From Siphonodentalium dalli (Eukaryota > Mollusca > Scaphopoda > Gadilida > Siphonodentaliidae), in NCBI GenBank assembly GCA_032622095.1, contig CP136066.1, positions 187,090,716 to 187,154,715 of the forward strand: a stretch of DNA of 64,000 bases, written 5' to 3'. The translations under genes were made by a program, and so were the position numbers. Positions 35,364 through 47,318 of the stretch are shown one piece after another (position 1 is the first letter of the stretch; each line of letters begins with the position of its first letter). Under the pieces are notes generated by a model, which searched no databases, had not been told where the DNA came from, and saw nothing but the letters and a program-made list of their open reading frames with translations.

Positions 35364-36154
35364 GCCCCGGTTCCATATCCCCGATTTCACACCTCGAATG
35401 TTCCCGAATGACTCCCGAATCATACTTTTGCAAAAATCGTGGAGTAAATTCGGGACGAGTCGGGACAGTGAATTTTTACCCCAGAACATGATCGGGGATA
35501 TCGGTGCTATCGGGGTCGATTCGGGACAATTCTGGACTCGCTCCCGACAGTTTTGAAATGTTCAAAACTATCGGGAACCAAGCCGAATCGCTCCCGATTT
35601 GTAAATCGTCGGGAGAAATTCGGGAGCAATTCGGCACCTATTCGGGAGTAGTCGGCAGTATTCGGTAATATTCGGGTGGATATTCTGGAGTAGTCGGCAG
35701 TATTCGGTAGGTTATTCCCGAATTCGCCATGTATGGCTGCTTTTATACTGAGATCCGGTGTATCTGCAAAATTCGGCATCGATTCGGGACGTTCGGCAGC
35801 AATTGAATACCAATTCGGTATCTACTCGGCATCAATTCGGTACCAGTTCGGCATTGATTCGGGGTATTCGGCAACAATTCGGTGTAAGTCGGTAGTAATC
35901 TGGGCAATTTGGCAGCCACTCGCACGAAAGTTCGGGATAATTCTTGATCATTCGGGAAGATATTCGGAAGCATTCTGGAATACTCGGCAATGTTCGGGAC
36001 GATTAAATTTTGTCATAATTCGGCATCAGTTCGGTGGCTTTTTGGAATAAAACTCGTCCAGAATTCTCTCGAATGCTGCCGAGTTGGTCTGGTCCCGAAT
36101 TTGTGCCGAATATACTAATTCGGGACAGAAAATCGGGAATATGGAACCGGGGCT
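35364..36154. mobile_element. 791-bp TTAA-flanked TIR element with TTCGG words
   Basis: Inverted ends GCCCCGGTTCCATATCCCCG and ...GGAATATGGAACCGGGGC are flanked by TTAA on both sides (35360-35363, 36155-36158). The paralogue near 54475 reads GTAGCTTAGAGGCGTGT where this site reads GTATCTTAA//TTAATGGCCTGT, so the insertion is clear. TTAA duplication is the piggyBac pattern. The body carries about 24 TTCGG and 6 CCGAA words, often 9-12 bp apart. No transposase. Confidence 0.8.
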
Positions 36155-36399
36155 TTAATGGCCTGTCGTTCTGTGCCGATATATTATAGTTATCGTGAGT
36201 TATTTAAATCAATGACTATAGCGACAATGATAATAATAATAACTAAAGTTCCTGCTATGTTTCATATTATGAATTAATATATCAATGATCTATTTAGGTT
36301 CATCTAAAGTTTATTTTAATTATATTTCGACAGATGGAAAATAAGAGATTATCAGGAAAAAACGCATCAGCTCTGCGGTGCCGTGGCGGGATGCCTGGG

Positions 36400-37147
36400 C
36401 CCTATACTATGGACCATCATAATTGTAATCACAAGGTTATGGGAGGTACACAGGAGGCGGGCAAGTGCAATAGACCACTGTATTGTAATAGTGTAGATTA
36501 TACCCGTGTGCTTGTGGGCTCATTGTCGATGGGTGATTGGGTTTGATCAGAATGACATTCACACTGCGGCAATCAAGCGGTTGTCTCGTGGCAAACAACC
36601 TAAAGTCTGTATTGGAGTATTGACCAATTATTACATTCGTGCAGGGACGTTGTTAGAGGGTCTCCTTTGGGGGTACACAACTTGGAGTTTAAACCTGCAC
36701 CTGAGACCTTCTAGCTACGTCTCTTGTACATATTATCAATAGAATACTCCAGCGATTCTGAATGACAAACCAACTAGAAATTGAAATACATCGTACGACT
36801 TGAATTGTTGGAACAGACGATAACCATTGATGAAACATAACACAATGCACGAACGGTTGCGGTGAACTCACCGAGCGATTATTTAAAGGATACCGATTAC
36901 CACTAATCAAATTGAACATGGCTCACCCATGCACTAGCGATAACATATCAATCAGTGTCTCCGATGAATCATTTTTTTCATTGGTCAATCAAGTCACATG
37001 TGAAAAACCTATTATTTTATTGGTCACCATATTACAAGAAGTCGCCTATACACTGTTAGAATAAGAGTGGAGGTCTATGGTAATCGACACCTTTTGTGTG
37101 CCCCACAGAAGCTTGTGATTACAATAATTGTGTTCTATAGTATAGGG
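36400..37147. mobile_element. 748-bp MITE with CCCTATAC ends
   Basis: CCCTATACTAT at 36400 and ATAGTATAGGG ending at 37147 begin imperfect inverted repeats of about 50 bp (shared TTGTAATCACAAG). CCTGGG(CC) is present on both sides and single in the paralogue near 54725, giving a 6-8 bp target duplication. No transposase. Confidence 0.75.
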
Positions 37148-37897
37148 CCCTGGGCCGATCGGGCCCCGATCTACACATTGCATTTGTCTCGTGTGGAGGG
37201 GGTGTGATCTGCCAAGGCGCCTGGTGATGTGGTATGGCAGAGATGGTGTGAGTGAGGGTGATACCACAGTAGTTGGTAGTTGTAGGTAGATATGAGCTGC
37301 ATGCATTTTTGGGATCTCCAAGTAATGTATGTAGCTGTAGCTTGCTCGCAGCTGCTTGCTACTGTGGATCATGTTGTGTCATCAGTCTTGTGGCGCCTTT
37401 AACTCACATGATTTGCTTCATCATATAACTGGAGAAGAACGTGTATGAATTTGGTGAAAACTAGAGCTATTTAACGCTATTACCTTAACCTCTCTATTTA
37501 GAATGAATATCTCAATGTGCATGGTAGTTAGATTACCTCATAAACAGAACATATGACCACACGATGAGGAAATTCAATGAACATGCATGTGATTTATAGA
37601 TTTTAGATGATTTAAAAAAAAAATATTTTATTTAATTTATTTCAATTTAAACAAGTTTAGAACACCAAACGACTGATGTAGCAAGTCTTACAAATGTCTA
37701 CTTTTATTTTACAAGAGTCGTGTCAAAACGTGATATATGGGTAATTTGCTGGCTATATTGGCTTAATTCATTTAGTGAGGTTGGGACCCCGACTTTCTTC
37801 TATAATCCGGGGTAAGCAGTTTAAAGCAGATGTACACGTAATGCACAGAACAAAAATTTACCTCACCCCAATAATGCTTAATCATAAGTGAGTGCAA

Positions 37898-38296
37898 TTA
37901 ACCCTTTACCCAACAAACCGGCCAAAACCGGCCAAATAAAGCTTCAACAGCCTAAAATATCTTCGGTCTGTCTCAATAGAACCATACAAATATGGATATC
38001 ATTGGAACCGGCTCCTTGACCACATTGTGAGAGTTACAGTTATGCCCTGTGCCAATGCATTCTCTTATATATGCGAGTCGACCATAGGTCGCCTCGCATA
38101 TATAAGAGAATGCATTGGCCTAAAAAAAATCTTGTTTTAACACTTTTTACCATTTTTTCTTACATTCTTTAACAATTTTATAATTTGTAATGTGTTAAGC
38201 CAATGCATTCTCTTATATATGCGAGGCGACCTATGGTCGACTCGCATATATAAGAGAATGCATTGGCACAGGGCCCTTCTGTTGGGTAAAGGGTTA
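37898..38296. mobile_element. Double-hairpin MITE, copy 2
   Basis: Near-identical to the copy at 9915-10303: TTAACCCTTTACCCAAC ends, the same intervening CTTCAACAGCCTAAAATATC region and two opposed hairpins. Few differences, so transposition was recent. Confidence 0.85.
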
Positions 38297-38439
38297 TACT
38301 GTATAAAAACACCCCCATTTGAGATCAAGCTGGCCTGGTGTTGCTCATAGGGCGGACTTTTTTGGGAAAATGGTTAGTCATGTCAGAATTAACTGCACAA
38401 TATTTATCTAACAAACAATTAACTAGTTCATACTTAACA

Positions 38440-38499
38440 TTTGCACTTAAGTGCAAATAATTACACTTAAGTGCAAATATTTGCACTTATGTGTAAATG
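38440..38499. repeat. Second cluster of TTGCACTTAAGTGCAA palindromes
   Basis: Three tandem units; the third is degenerate (TTGCACTTATGTGTAA). Same motif as 22693-22750. Confidence 0.75.
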
Positions 38500-38739
38500 C
38501 TGATTAGGCACTAGATGACCTATCTGGACATGCCATAAATGTAGTTATGTTGACACATGGGCATGCATGGTCTCTTCCCTTCTTACATCAGCGTATCCTA
38601 TCTATTTAAGACTGAGAACAAATTACTTTGATTCATCGTATCATTGGTGAAGAACGTACCGTACGTATGAATTTGGTGGAAACTAGCGCTAAACATATTT
38701 GTATCACTATCGGTTTCGGTGCCCCCCCCCCCAATCATA

Positions 38740-40185
38740 GCACGAAGGTGAGTTCCATTCCTTATATGTCAAACAAAGGGTGTTAATTGTAGGGTGGCCA
38801 CACATACACCCGATCTAAAATGGTCACTGCCCAGATGGGTTCAAATAGGGAACTCATGCAATTTCTCAGCCCCTTGACCGATTTAGGTTAAACACATGGC
38901 GTTATAGGGTGCACTCTTATGACTAATGTGTAGGCTTTCTACACAAAATGCGTAGCCCTGCTACACAATCATTATTCAATTTTGATCTTAAACATATTTG
39001 TGTAGTATATGTGTAGTTTCATATTCGTACACGTGTAACAATTTTTACACATTAATGGGTAAATTTCTACACATTTATACACAACTGTGTGCATAAAATC
39101 TACACATATCCCTTACACATTTTGTGTAGGTTTCTACACACAAAGTTCGTAGACAAGAAATGTAAGTTCAGTTGCCCAACCTGTGGGTATAGTATTAAAG
39201 ATATATGCAGATTTATATGTTAAATCTTTCATGGCGTACAGTGGTATGTAGTATTTTGTTCTGTACTGTGTGAGGATTTGTTTTAAATTAACAAACCAGG
39301 GTCGTGTCGTGATTGCATACTATTAGTATTATTACAAGAATCATAACAAGAGTCTAAGGGCAGTAATCGCCATAAAAGTTTTAACAAATACATCCTCTTT
39401 TTTTATTAATACTATACACACAAGTCGGAATTCTGAACTTACATTACTTGTCTACGATCACTGTAGATTTTATTCCAACAAATATACTCAAACAATATGG
39501 TCGTCATGTAGCAGACTATATGAAACTGAAGGCACCGCAATGCGCATGCTCTGCGTTCTTACACAATTATGTGTAACAAAATATACACATTATGTGTAGA
39601 ACGACCCTTGGTCCATGTATTTGTATGTAAAACTACACATTGCTATGTGTATTAACCGGGTTTACACATTTGATGTGTAATCGTTTCTACACATTCGTTA
39701 TAAGAGTGTGGACCCCAAAGCAATCTAACCCGACCCCAGATGTGATCATATAGGGACCCATGCCATTTCTGGGCCTTTGACCGATTTATGTCAATGAGTG
39801 GTGTATGGTGGCCCCCAAGAAACCCTAAATATTAACCACACCCACCCCGATCCAAAAAAGATGCCGCCTAGAGGGGTTAAACTAGGGGACCCAAGCTCGA
39901 CCCATTCAGCCACCCATTGACATACTATGTAGGTCATACAAAGAATGTTGTGAGTGGCCCTCAAGGCACCATAAACATGCACCCCAACCCGATGAAAAAT
40001 GGCCGACCACAGAGGGGTTAACGCAAACATGGGACCCATGCCATTTTTGGACCCCTCTGGGCGGCAGCCATTTTGGATCGAGGTGGGATGTGTTGGGTGT
40101 ACGATTATGGCGTCTAAAGTAGGGGTCACCCTGCAAGACCAATTGTTTTACCTAACCCTTGTCCGATTCACTAAGTATACCAGAT
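38740..40185 (+). repeat. Degenerate roughly 130-200-bp repeats interrupted by an insertion
   Basis: Units with GTGGCCCTCAAGGCACC-like starts, a CCCGATCNAAAATGGCC region, GAGGGGTTAA and GGGACCCATGCCATTT occur near 38790, 39710, 39800 and 39950. The first is split by the element at 38912-39708. Confidence 0.65.
38912..39708. mobile_element. 797-bp TIR element with TACACA words
   Basis: Inverted ends CACTCTTATGACTAATGTGT and the complement of CACTCTTATAACGAATGTGT. Zones of roughly 240 bp (left) and 165 bp (right) near the ends are packed with TACACA/TGTGTA in both orientations; the middle has none. The flanks suggest a 3-bp GTG duplication. Size and layout closely parallel the elements at 2141 and 35364, but with a different word. 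Confidence 0.7.
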
Positions 40186-40560
40186 ACATATGTCACTTAA
40201 TAGCGAGTTTGCGATACCCGATCGACGGGTACGGGTACCGGTAGATTCTGGTAGATTGGTGAAATTCGTCACGGTCATTTGCGTACTTTGAATGCAACAC
40301 ATAAAGCGATAGGGATTTGGAACGGGTAGATGTATCCCGTTGACTGGTAGTCTTTCACTAAAGTTTTCTCACTCAAAAGTACATTAGTTCTATGAAATAA
40401 CAGTCAGCTATGTATTAGTATATTTATTGCACGATTACGTGGCCAAATCTCATTGATACATTTGTCATTTAAGCCATGTTTTATGTTCAAAGTGTCGAGG
40501 CGGCTTCTATCACTAAGATAACTATGGAACGCCGATTTGTTTACTGACAACGGTCTTCAC

Positions 40561-42372
40561 TCAAGGTTACACTGGTGTAAATGTTTTCCATAGGCCTCAG
40601 TGCTAACGTTTTAGGGTATGCTGTTGGCTATATGAACCATGGGTCCAATTTTTTTTTTTTAATCTGAAAAATTGACATTTCGGGAAACTTTTTACACAAA
40701 AAAATCATATCTGTCTAGCAGGGAATTCACCTTTAAATCTTGTGTTTTCGTAATAGTGTCAGATCCGCATAAAAAAATACTGTCATATTTTAGACCACAC
40801 CAAAAAATTCAAACTTCACTACAAAGGGTTAATTCCTGTGCCAATGGCTATCTTACCTATGGGAAATCATAGGGAAGAGGTGTGCTGATTTTTTTATGCA
40901 AAAAGCACACAAGGCTATTGACCAATCAGGGCCCAGTGTCTATTTTATTCTCTCCTATATATTCCTCCCGCATCCGCTAGAGGTCTCTCCGAACCTTATT
41001 TACACCAGTGTAACCTAAAGTGATAGCCCGCTTTTTCGCGGAATAATTGTAACACCCTACATTTTTTCAGAATTGCCCATGAATGAAAAAAATGTGTTCA
41101 AAAACAATATCACTTCTGTGGTTCTTTATTTATCACACACAATTTAACCCCACTCTCTGTAACACATTATTCATCAAAAAAGCACATTTTTCCACCACAA
41201 GTCATATTCAGGCCCCATTTTCACACAGTTTTTGGGGTTTGGTGTTGCAAACTTGGATCAGCTATGGAAGACTGTACAGTATTCTTTCCATGAGAGAACT
41301 TCTGGTGATGTGAGGTCATTGAGTCCAGATCTGATCAGCTGAGCACCAAGCACATGACTTTATCAGCACATGGAAGACTAAAATGTGACATTTTCAGGTC
41401 TGCAAGGGTGATCCAAGATAACTGGATGTGGGTGTATATTGAATTAGTTGAACAAAGATGTGCTCTCTTTGAAATGCTGAAGCATTTTCTTAAATGTGTC
41501 CAAGTTTTAGTGCTATTAACCTTCAAATGGCCATACCCACCAGTGAAAATGAGACACTTTTATTATATATATCTGTATATCACTGGCTATAAAATCAAAA
41601 ATACTTGTTAGATTAGCTTCTTATAGCAATTTGTATGTGTGTCATTGACATGCTCATGTTATGGGTAATTTGCATTATCATGTGACAATTACCACCTTGA
41701 AATGTTTTGAAAATACCTTGAAAAATTGGCATTTTTTATGAAAAATCATACCATTTTTTTGGCCGATGTAAGTGAAAGAAGACATCAGCAGCAAGAATAG
41801 CCACACCATGCATGGGAGATTCATTGGACTGAAAGACCAGGCTGTGAAAAATGCATTAAAATACTTTAAAGTGGCTCCCAGGAATCAAAAATGCCAAAAA
41901 GCTCATTTTTCCCTTTAGGTTACACTGGTGTAAATGTTTTCCATAGGCCTCAGTGCTAACGTTTTAGCGTATGCTGTTGGCTATATGAACCATGGGTCCA
42001 ATTTTTTTTTTAAATCTGAAAAATTGACATTTCGGGAAACTTTTTACACAAAAAAATCATATCTGTCTAGCAGGGAATTCACCTTTAAATCTTGTGTTTT
42101 CGTAACTAGTGTCAGATCCGCATAAAAAAATACTGTCATATTTTAGACCACACCAAAAAATTCAAACTTCACTACAAAGGGTTAATTCCTGTGCCAATGG
42201 CTATCTTACCTATGGGAAATCATAGGGAAGAGGTGTGATGATTTTTTTATGCAAAAAGCACACAAGGCTATTGACCAATCAGGGCCCAGTGTCTATTTTA
42301 TTCTCTCCTATATATTCCTCCCGCATCCGCTAGAGGTCTCTCCGAACCTTATTTACACCAGTGTAACCTCAA
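40561..42372. mobile_element. Composite insertion: two direct MITE copies around 0.9 kb
   Basis: Two 451-bp copies (40565-41015 and 41918-42368), same orientation, each with GGTTACACTGGTGTAAA ends, bracket 902 bp of other sequence. TCAA flanks the whole unit on both sides (40561-40564 and 42369-42372), while the inner borders carry TAAA/TTTA. The copies differ at only a handful of positions. The simplest reading is that the whole 1.8-kb unit moved together. Frames inside have no domain. Confidence 0.8.
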
Positions 42373-44301
42373 GTAATGACATGCTATGATTAAGAGAGTT
42401 ATTTGATTGTGCTATACGCAGTCTCGGCACAGGGACGTGATTATAGAGGGTCTCCGCGTTGAGAAGGGGTGTCCACCTTCACATTCCCTACCAATTGAAC
42501 CACACCAAACAGAGGTTTGTGCGGAATTCCAATTATGCACCCCGTTGGGCTCTGATTTCCCCCCAACTGATCCTTCACTGTCCTGAATATTATTCTAGTC
42601 TGTTCTAAATGGATTAGTAGTCTTGTTAAAGAAGTCATGTAATGAAGGGTCCACCTCGCCGACCAGAACGAGAACAATTTTGTAGATATGAACCTGGAAA
42701 TTGCAAAATCATAACATCTAGTGGTCTGACACCAGGTAAATTCACGCACTATATTGTTTTTCACAAATTCATTATCAGTTTTGACGAGCCACTGAATGCG
42801 GATAGACCAGGACATACCGGGTCGACCATGGTTCGGTCTGGTGGGAGAACGTTTTGAAATCTGAACATGGAAATGTATCAATTATAGACTTTCCTCAAGC
42901 TTTACATTTGTTGGATATTTCCAACATAACTGTTGGCCATATAGCCAGAATTCTTTCTACCAAAAGTAGGTATATTTGCAAATTTTGTTCAAAAACTATA
43001 AAAAAAAATCCCCACTAATACATTTTTGGAAAATCATACGGAATGACAGAATAATTTCAACGTATGTTTGGTGTGTTAGGTATATATAATTTCCAATTGT
43101 TAAACAATTTGACAGAAGTTGGGGGTGAAACACCCCAACCCTCTCGCCACGTCCCCTATCGACCCTTTGTGCGTGGGCATAAATACACCGTGAATATGTT
43201 ACACGATTGAATACAACCGTTCAGTTATTATATCTTATGTGGTGACTGATTTCTCATTTTAATATAGATATTTGACATTTGAACGGACATGGCGCATTTG
43301 AACCTCAAGACTGTTGTATATTTGTAGTGGCCGATAGTGACACAAAATACTGATATACACACCTCATACTCGGCAAAATCTTACCGTCGTCAGAGCGACT
43401 TTTATCTGTTTTCTTTGTTTGGCATACAAGTGAAGCAAACTTGAACGCTCTTTATTCAAACCAAATAATGAATATTGTACCATTAAACACCCTTTATATT
43501 TAACAAAGTTTAATTTTTCTACCTATACATCCGGATTTAGACCCAGACAAATATCCGAGTTCTTGGGATAAATATTCCCTTGCCAGACCCTTCGAAAGAT
43601 TCCAACCAAGTATCAATTATATGACTATATATTCCCCAACTAATATAAGTAAGGGGCAATTTCGGTCTTATATCTGAATAAAAGTACATGCATGTAGGAC
43701 ATTCTTGGACCCTGTGTCTAAAACAACATATTTTACACCGAATAATGGTTGGATTATTAAATTAGCGTAATTGTATATTTGTGCTATCATAACATATTTT
43801 CTCAGCCTGAAAATTCCATCTGTTCTAGACGAAACTAGAACGGTCTGGGAAATTACTAATGAAAGTCAATTATTGAAAATATTACCAAAATGAGTCCAAG
43901 AAAGACGCCAATCCATTCCATTTTGGCCTCGTCCCAGGTGAATGCAATTCATTATCCTCGCAGAGGTCCATCATATGACCATAACATCAAGTATAACGTC
44001 GAATGCGGATACCAATTTCTCTATCATATATATTTTGCTGCAATTGGCTCACCATACATTACCCGTCGATATGCTTAATTCTACCCGTAAAACAGTTTGC
44101 GATTTCAAAACGTGTACCGGTACGGGTAGCTACCAGTACCCGTACCGGTACCCGTACCCGTTTGAAATCGCAAACTCGCTATTAACACATTAAATAACAT
44201 ATATACACATGAATATGAACTAAATTGTATCCCAATTTCTAAGCATTGACTGTTCTACTGATTGCTTCTGAAAATTTCAAAAGTTGACTGCTGAACACCC
44301 T

Positions 44302-45947
44302 CTATTCATCTCTCAGAGAAGAGTCAGTACGTGCACTCTTATTCTGTGTCACATTGTGATTTGAAACGCTTGGCTGTCGCGCCTTAAACGAACCGGCGAA
44401 TGCTGTTACAACTCTCTGGTCCTGTGTAACTCTCCCGCTGTGAGCGTCTCCTCTGTAATGATTATGTGAGAAGTTCTGTCGGTTGTACCATCTATTATCT
44501 TGTTGGAATTTACTTTGAAATTGTCCTGGTTGTTGAGTATTCTTCGTATATGTAATGTTCTTAGCTAAGACCCTGACTCCCGAATAACTAGGGTGCCAAT
44601 TGTCCCAATACAAGTCTCTGTAGATCTCAGATGTATTCAAATTCACAAATCCAGGCGAGTTGTCTATAAAATTACACCCATTATTTTGACACACCTCACG
44701 AATAAGGTTATTTGTTTCAAGAACCAATTCATTGATGCGGTCCGAATGCAGCGTAGGGAGAATTGAAGAATAACTTATCTTTGCTGCAGGTAATTTTTCT
44801 CGAAGTTTCCCTATCAAGTCCGAAATTTCCTCTCTCGACGTCTGCATACCATAGCGACAACTGTTGATGCCAAAATGTACTGTAACTTTATGTACATTAT
44901 TGAACTTTACAGTATTGTCATCGTCCAGCCATCTCATTAAGCCGGCAATCCTGTGACCTGGTTCGAACACTATCTCCGCACGCTCACATACTAACGCCAT
45001 CCTATTTGGATCGAGCTTTCTTAAAACAGAATCACCAAGGATGAGATGAATTGGTATTTGGAGTGAAGACGTTTTAGTCAGGTTCTGGTGGCTGTAATAG
45101 TCTGATTACGATGTCCCATTTGCATGCTTCGCATCAGAATAATCAAGGCCACACTCTCCTGGAATCGACTGCAAACTTTCATTTAGAAATGATAAGGCGT
45201 CGAATTTATTTGAGACTACCACACTTTCATCCAGAATCAATTCCTCTGAATCACAATCGCCAGATGTGATTTCTTTGCATTCCTTAGATTTCACATTTCC
45301 TGGTTTCGAATTTGGAGTAGCAGTTTCTTCAATATCAGCGGCCGGGCATTCATGTCCTTTTATAGACTTTTTCAACGAAGAAACCTGATTAGCAAGTCGA
45401 CCATTATGTCGCTTTAGTTCCTTGCATTCTCTTTCTAACTTTGCGAGTTTATCCTCCAACTTTGATATTTTAATTTCGAAACTTTTCCGTATTTTGCTTG
45501 CCATTTCGGAAGTCTTTTTGTCCATATCCTCTTTCCGTTCCCGTGAAATACCCGCGATTGCTGCGTGGGTATAGTTATTCATTTCATTTTATTCCAGTTT
45601 AGTTTCTTCAACCATGAGCTGCATCTCATCCACTGACCGTTTGATAGATGCGGTTGACAGAAAATTCAATGTTCCAGAATTTGCAACACCTCTTTCTTAT
45701 TCACCTCATCACACTGCACCACGCTCTCGTCGTGTCCAGGTATAGCTTTGCCATCAGTGATATCTTCCTCTCCATCTGCACCGTTGGGATCCTTATTCAC
45801 AGTTTCTTCCGCTTTCTCCCAATCAATGGCATCATTTATATCCTTGAATGTTCCAGGTATAACTACAGAGCCGAATCCAGTCTCATAAACTGCTGGAAGA
45901 ACATTTTGAATCCACCATGAAATATTGGCCTTTGTACCCTGTAGCAT
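44302..45947 (-). pseudogene. Coiled-coil/SGNH-hydrolase ORF of a mobile element (decayed)
   Basis: Three minus-strand pieces. The first (45947-45666) is acidic, beginning MLQGTKANISWW. The second (45582-45106) has a heptad-rich coiled coil (KISKLEDKLAKLERECKELK). The third runs from about 45100 to 44302 in the same frame as the second, separated only by a TAA, and carries SGNH-hydrolase landmarks: block I LILGDS (about 45040), a GIN block (HFGIN), and the block V DNWHPSYSG. The C-terminus is Gln/Asn/Arg-rich. The first and second pieces need a frameshift between about 45665 and 45582. Coiled coil plus SGNH esterase resembles ORF1-type proteins of CR1-like or DIRS/Ngaro-like elements (family knowledge); its place inside long TIRs is unusual. 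Confidence 0.7.
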
Positions 45948-46443
45948 AATTTTGTTTTGGGTCCTAATTAAATGAATTGTGACTCGTCTCGATTTTGTTT
46001 TCGTTGGTACATTGACAATAGCGAGTTTGCGATTTCAAACCGGTACGGGTACCGGTACGCGTACGGGTAGCTACCCGTACCGGTACACGTTTTGAAATCG
46101 CAAACTGTTTTACCGGTAGAATTCATCACATCGACTGGTAATGTATGGTGAGCCAACTGCAACATAAAAGATATTATGATATAGATTGTTATTCGCGTTA
46201 TTGGCCTATGTTATTCTTAGCGTTATGGGTTGTTGGAAATATGTATTTAGATTAGATGAGCCCCATGATAATCAGTTGCTTTCATCAAGGACGAGCTAGG
46301 TGGCAGTTGGAAGAGGACGTTTTTGTTTAAACATATTTTATTGTAATATAGTATTACACAAGGGATCGGGGCACAAGTTTTAACAACTTAAATCCGCCCC
46401 TCTCCCATATACATTTTAACAAATACAAAGTAGATGACGAACA

Positions 46444-47183
46444 TCTATTATATATTTTGAAAGATCTGTGTGTAAGTTTGTAAGTTTATAAGTTTGTGTG
46501 TTTGAAATCGATGGACTCGAAAACGACTAAGCCAATTTCAATGAAATTTGGTATTTGGATGTGTTTTCGGCCGGAGACGAACATAGGCTTATTTATTTGT
46601 CCGTGCGAGGTCAACTTTTCACGTGCGGAGGTCAAATCTGTTTTTACGCCGTTTTGCGCTAATATATTTCAGTTCGGTGCTCACAAATCGATACGATATA
46701 GCGCGAATAATAAATTGCCAGTCATATAATTTGCACGGTTAGAATCTGTGTGGCTTCATCTTTCCAACGATATATAATATGTATGTATCCGTTTTAGTTA
46801 TCTGCCTCAATTATTAGGTACAAGTGGTGCGATCTTTTATCAGGATAAAATCAATGCGTAACTTCTATGACGTCGTCAGAGGTCATAAAGTTAGATTACG
46901 TTAACTCTCACCCTGCCGATGCATTTGACTGTGTCGCGTTAACTCATCACCGGCCGAGGTATCCGCAAATGACATTGGGCTATATATCTCGGAAACGGGT
47001 GTAGCTATCGACTTGAAATTTGGTATGTGAATGTATCTTGCCCCGGATACGAATTTTATCGGGTCGCCGAGCACGTGCGACACCAGCTTCGCGCATGCGC
47101 AGACCAGATCTAGGAAACGGGTGGAGCAATCGACTTGAAATTTGGTTTTTGAATAGCCCGGACGAAGTCGGGTCACCTTCTAG
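46444..47183 (+). mobile_element. Helitron-like unit, single copy
   Basis: Starts TCTATTATATATTTTGAAAG after an A and ends ...CCTTCTAG before a T, i.e. 5'-TC...CTAG-3' placed between A and T. A short hairpin (GCCCGGACGAAGTCGGG) lies about 10 nt before the CTAG. These are Helitron hallmarks; no Rep/helicase is present, so it is non-autonomous. It matches unit 1 of the array at 59166. The Met-started frames inside it are not genes. Confidence 0.75.
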
Positions 47184-47318
47184 TAACATATATACAGGGT
47201 GATGTATGGTGTGGTTGTGATTGCTGTCAGTCCTATCCTGCTTTCGAAATTTCATCTGAGGTAGTCAACATTTGTAACGCAAAGGAGGATCTCGCCTATA
47301 TTTGTTAGCGGAGGGGGC

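Larger units (their letters stand above)
34031..37380 (+). repeat. Host repeat right of the palindrome, with nested insertions
   Basis: With its insertions removed, this interval aligns in order with 53200-54950: shared CAACCAATCCCAAATTTA, GCACGTGCGCTTATGTG, CAGCTCTGCGGTGCCG and ATTTGTCTCG. Three insertions absent from the paralogue are at 34540-35072, 35364-36154 and 36400-37147. The frames in it have no domains. Confidence 0.75.

Noticed and set aside
42441-42881. 146-codon minus-strand frame
   Set aside because: Lies in a repeat arm, has no domain, and the mirrored arm does not keep it open.
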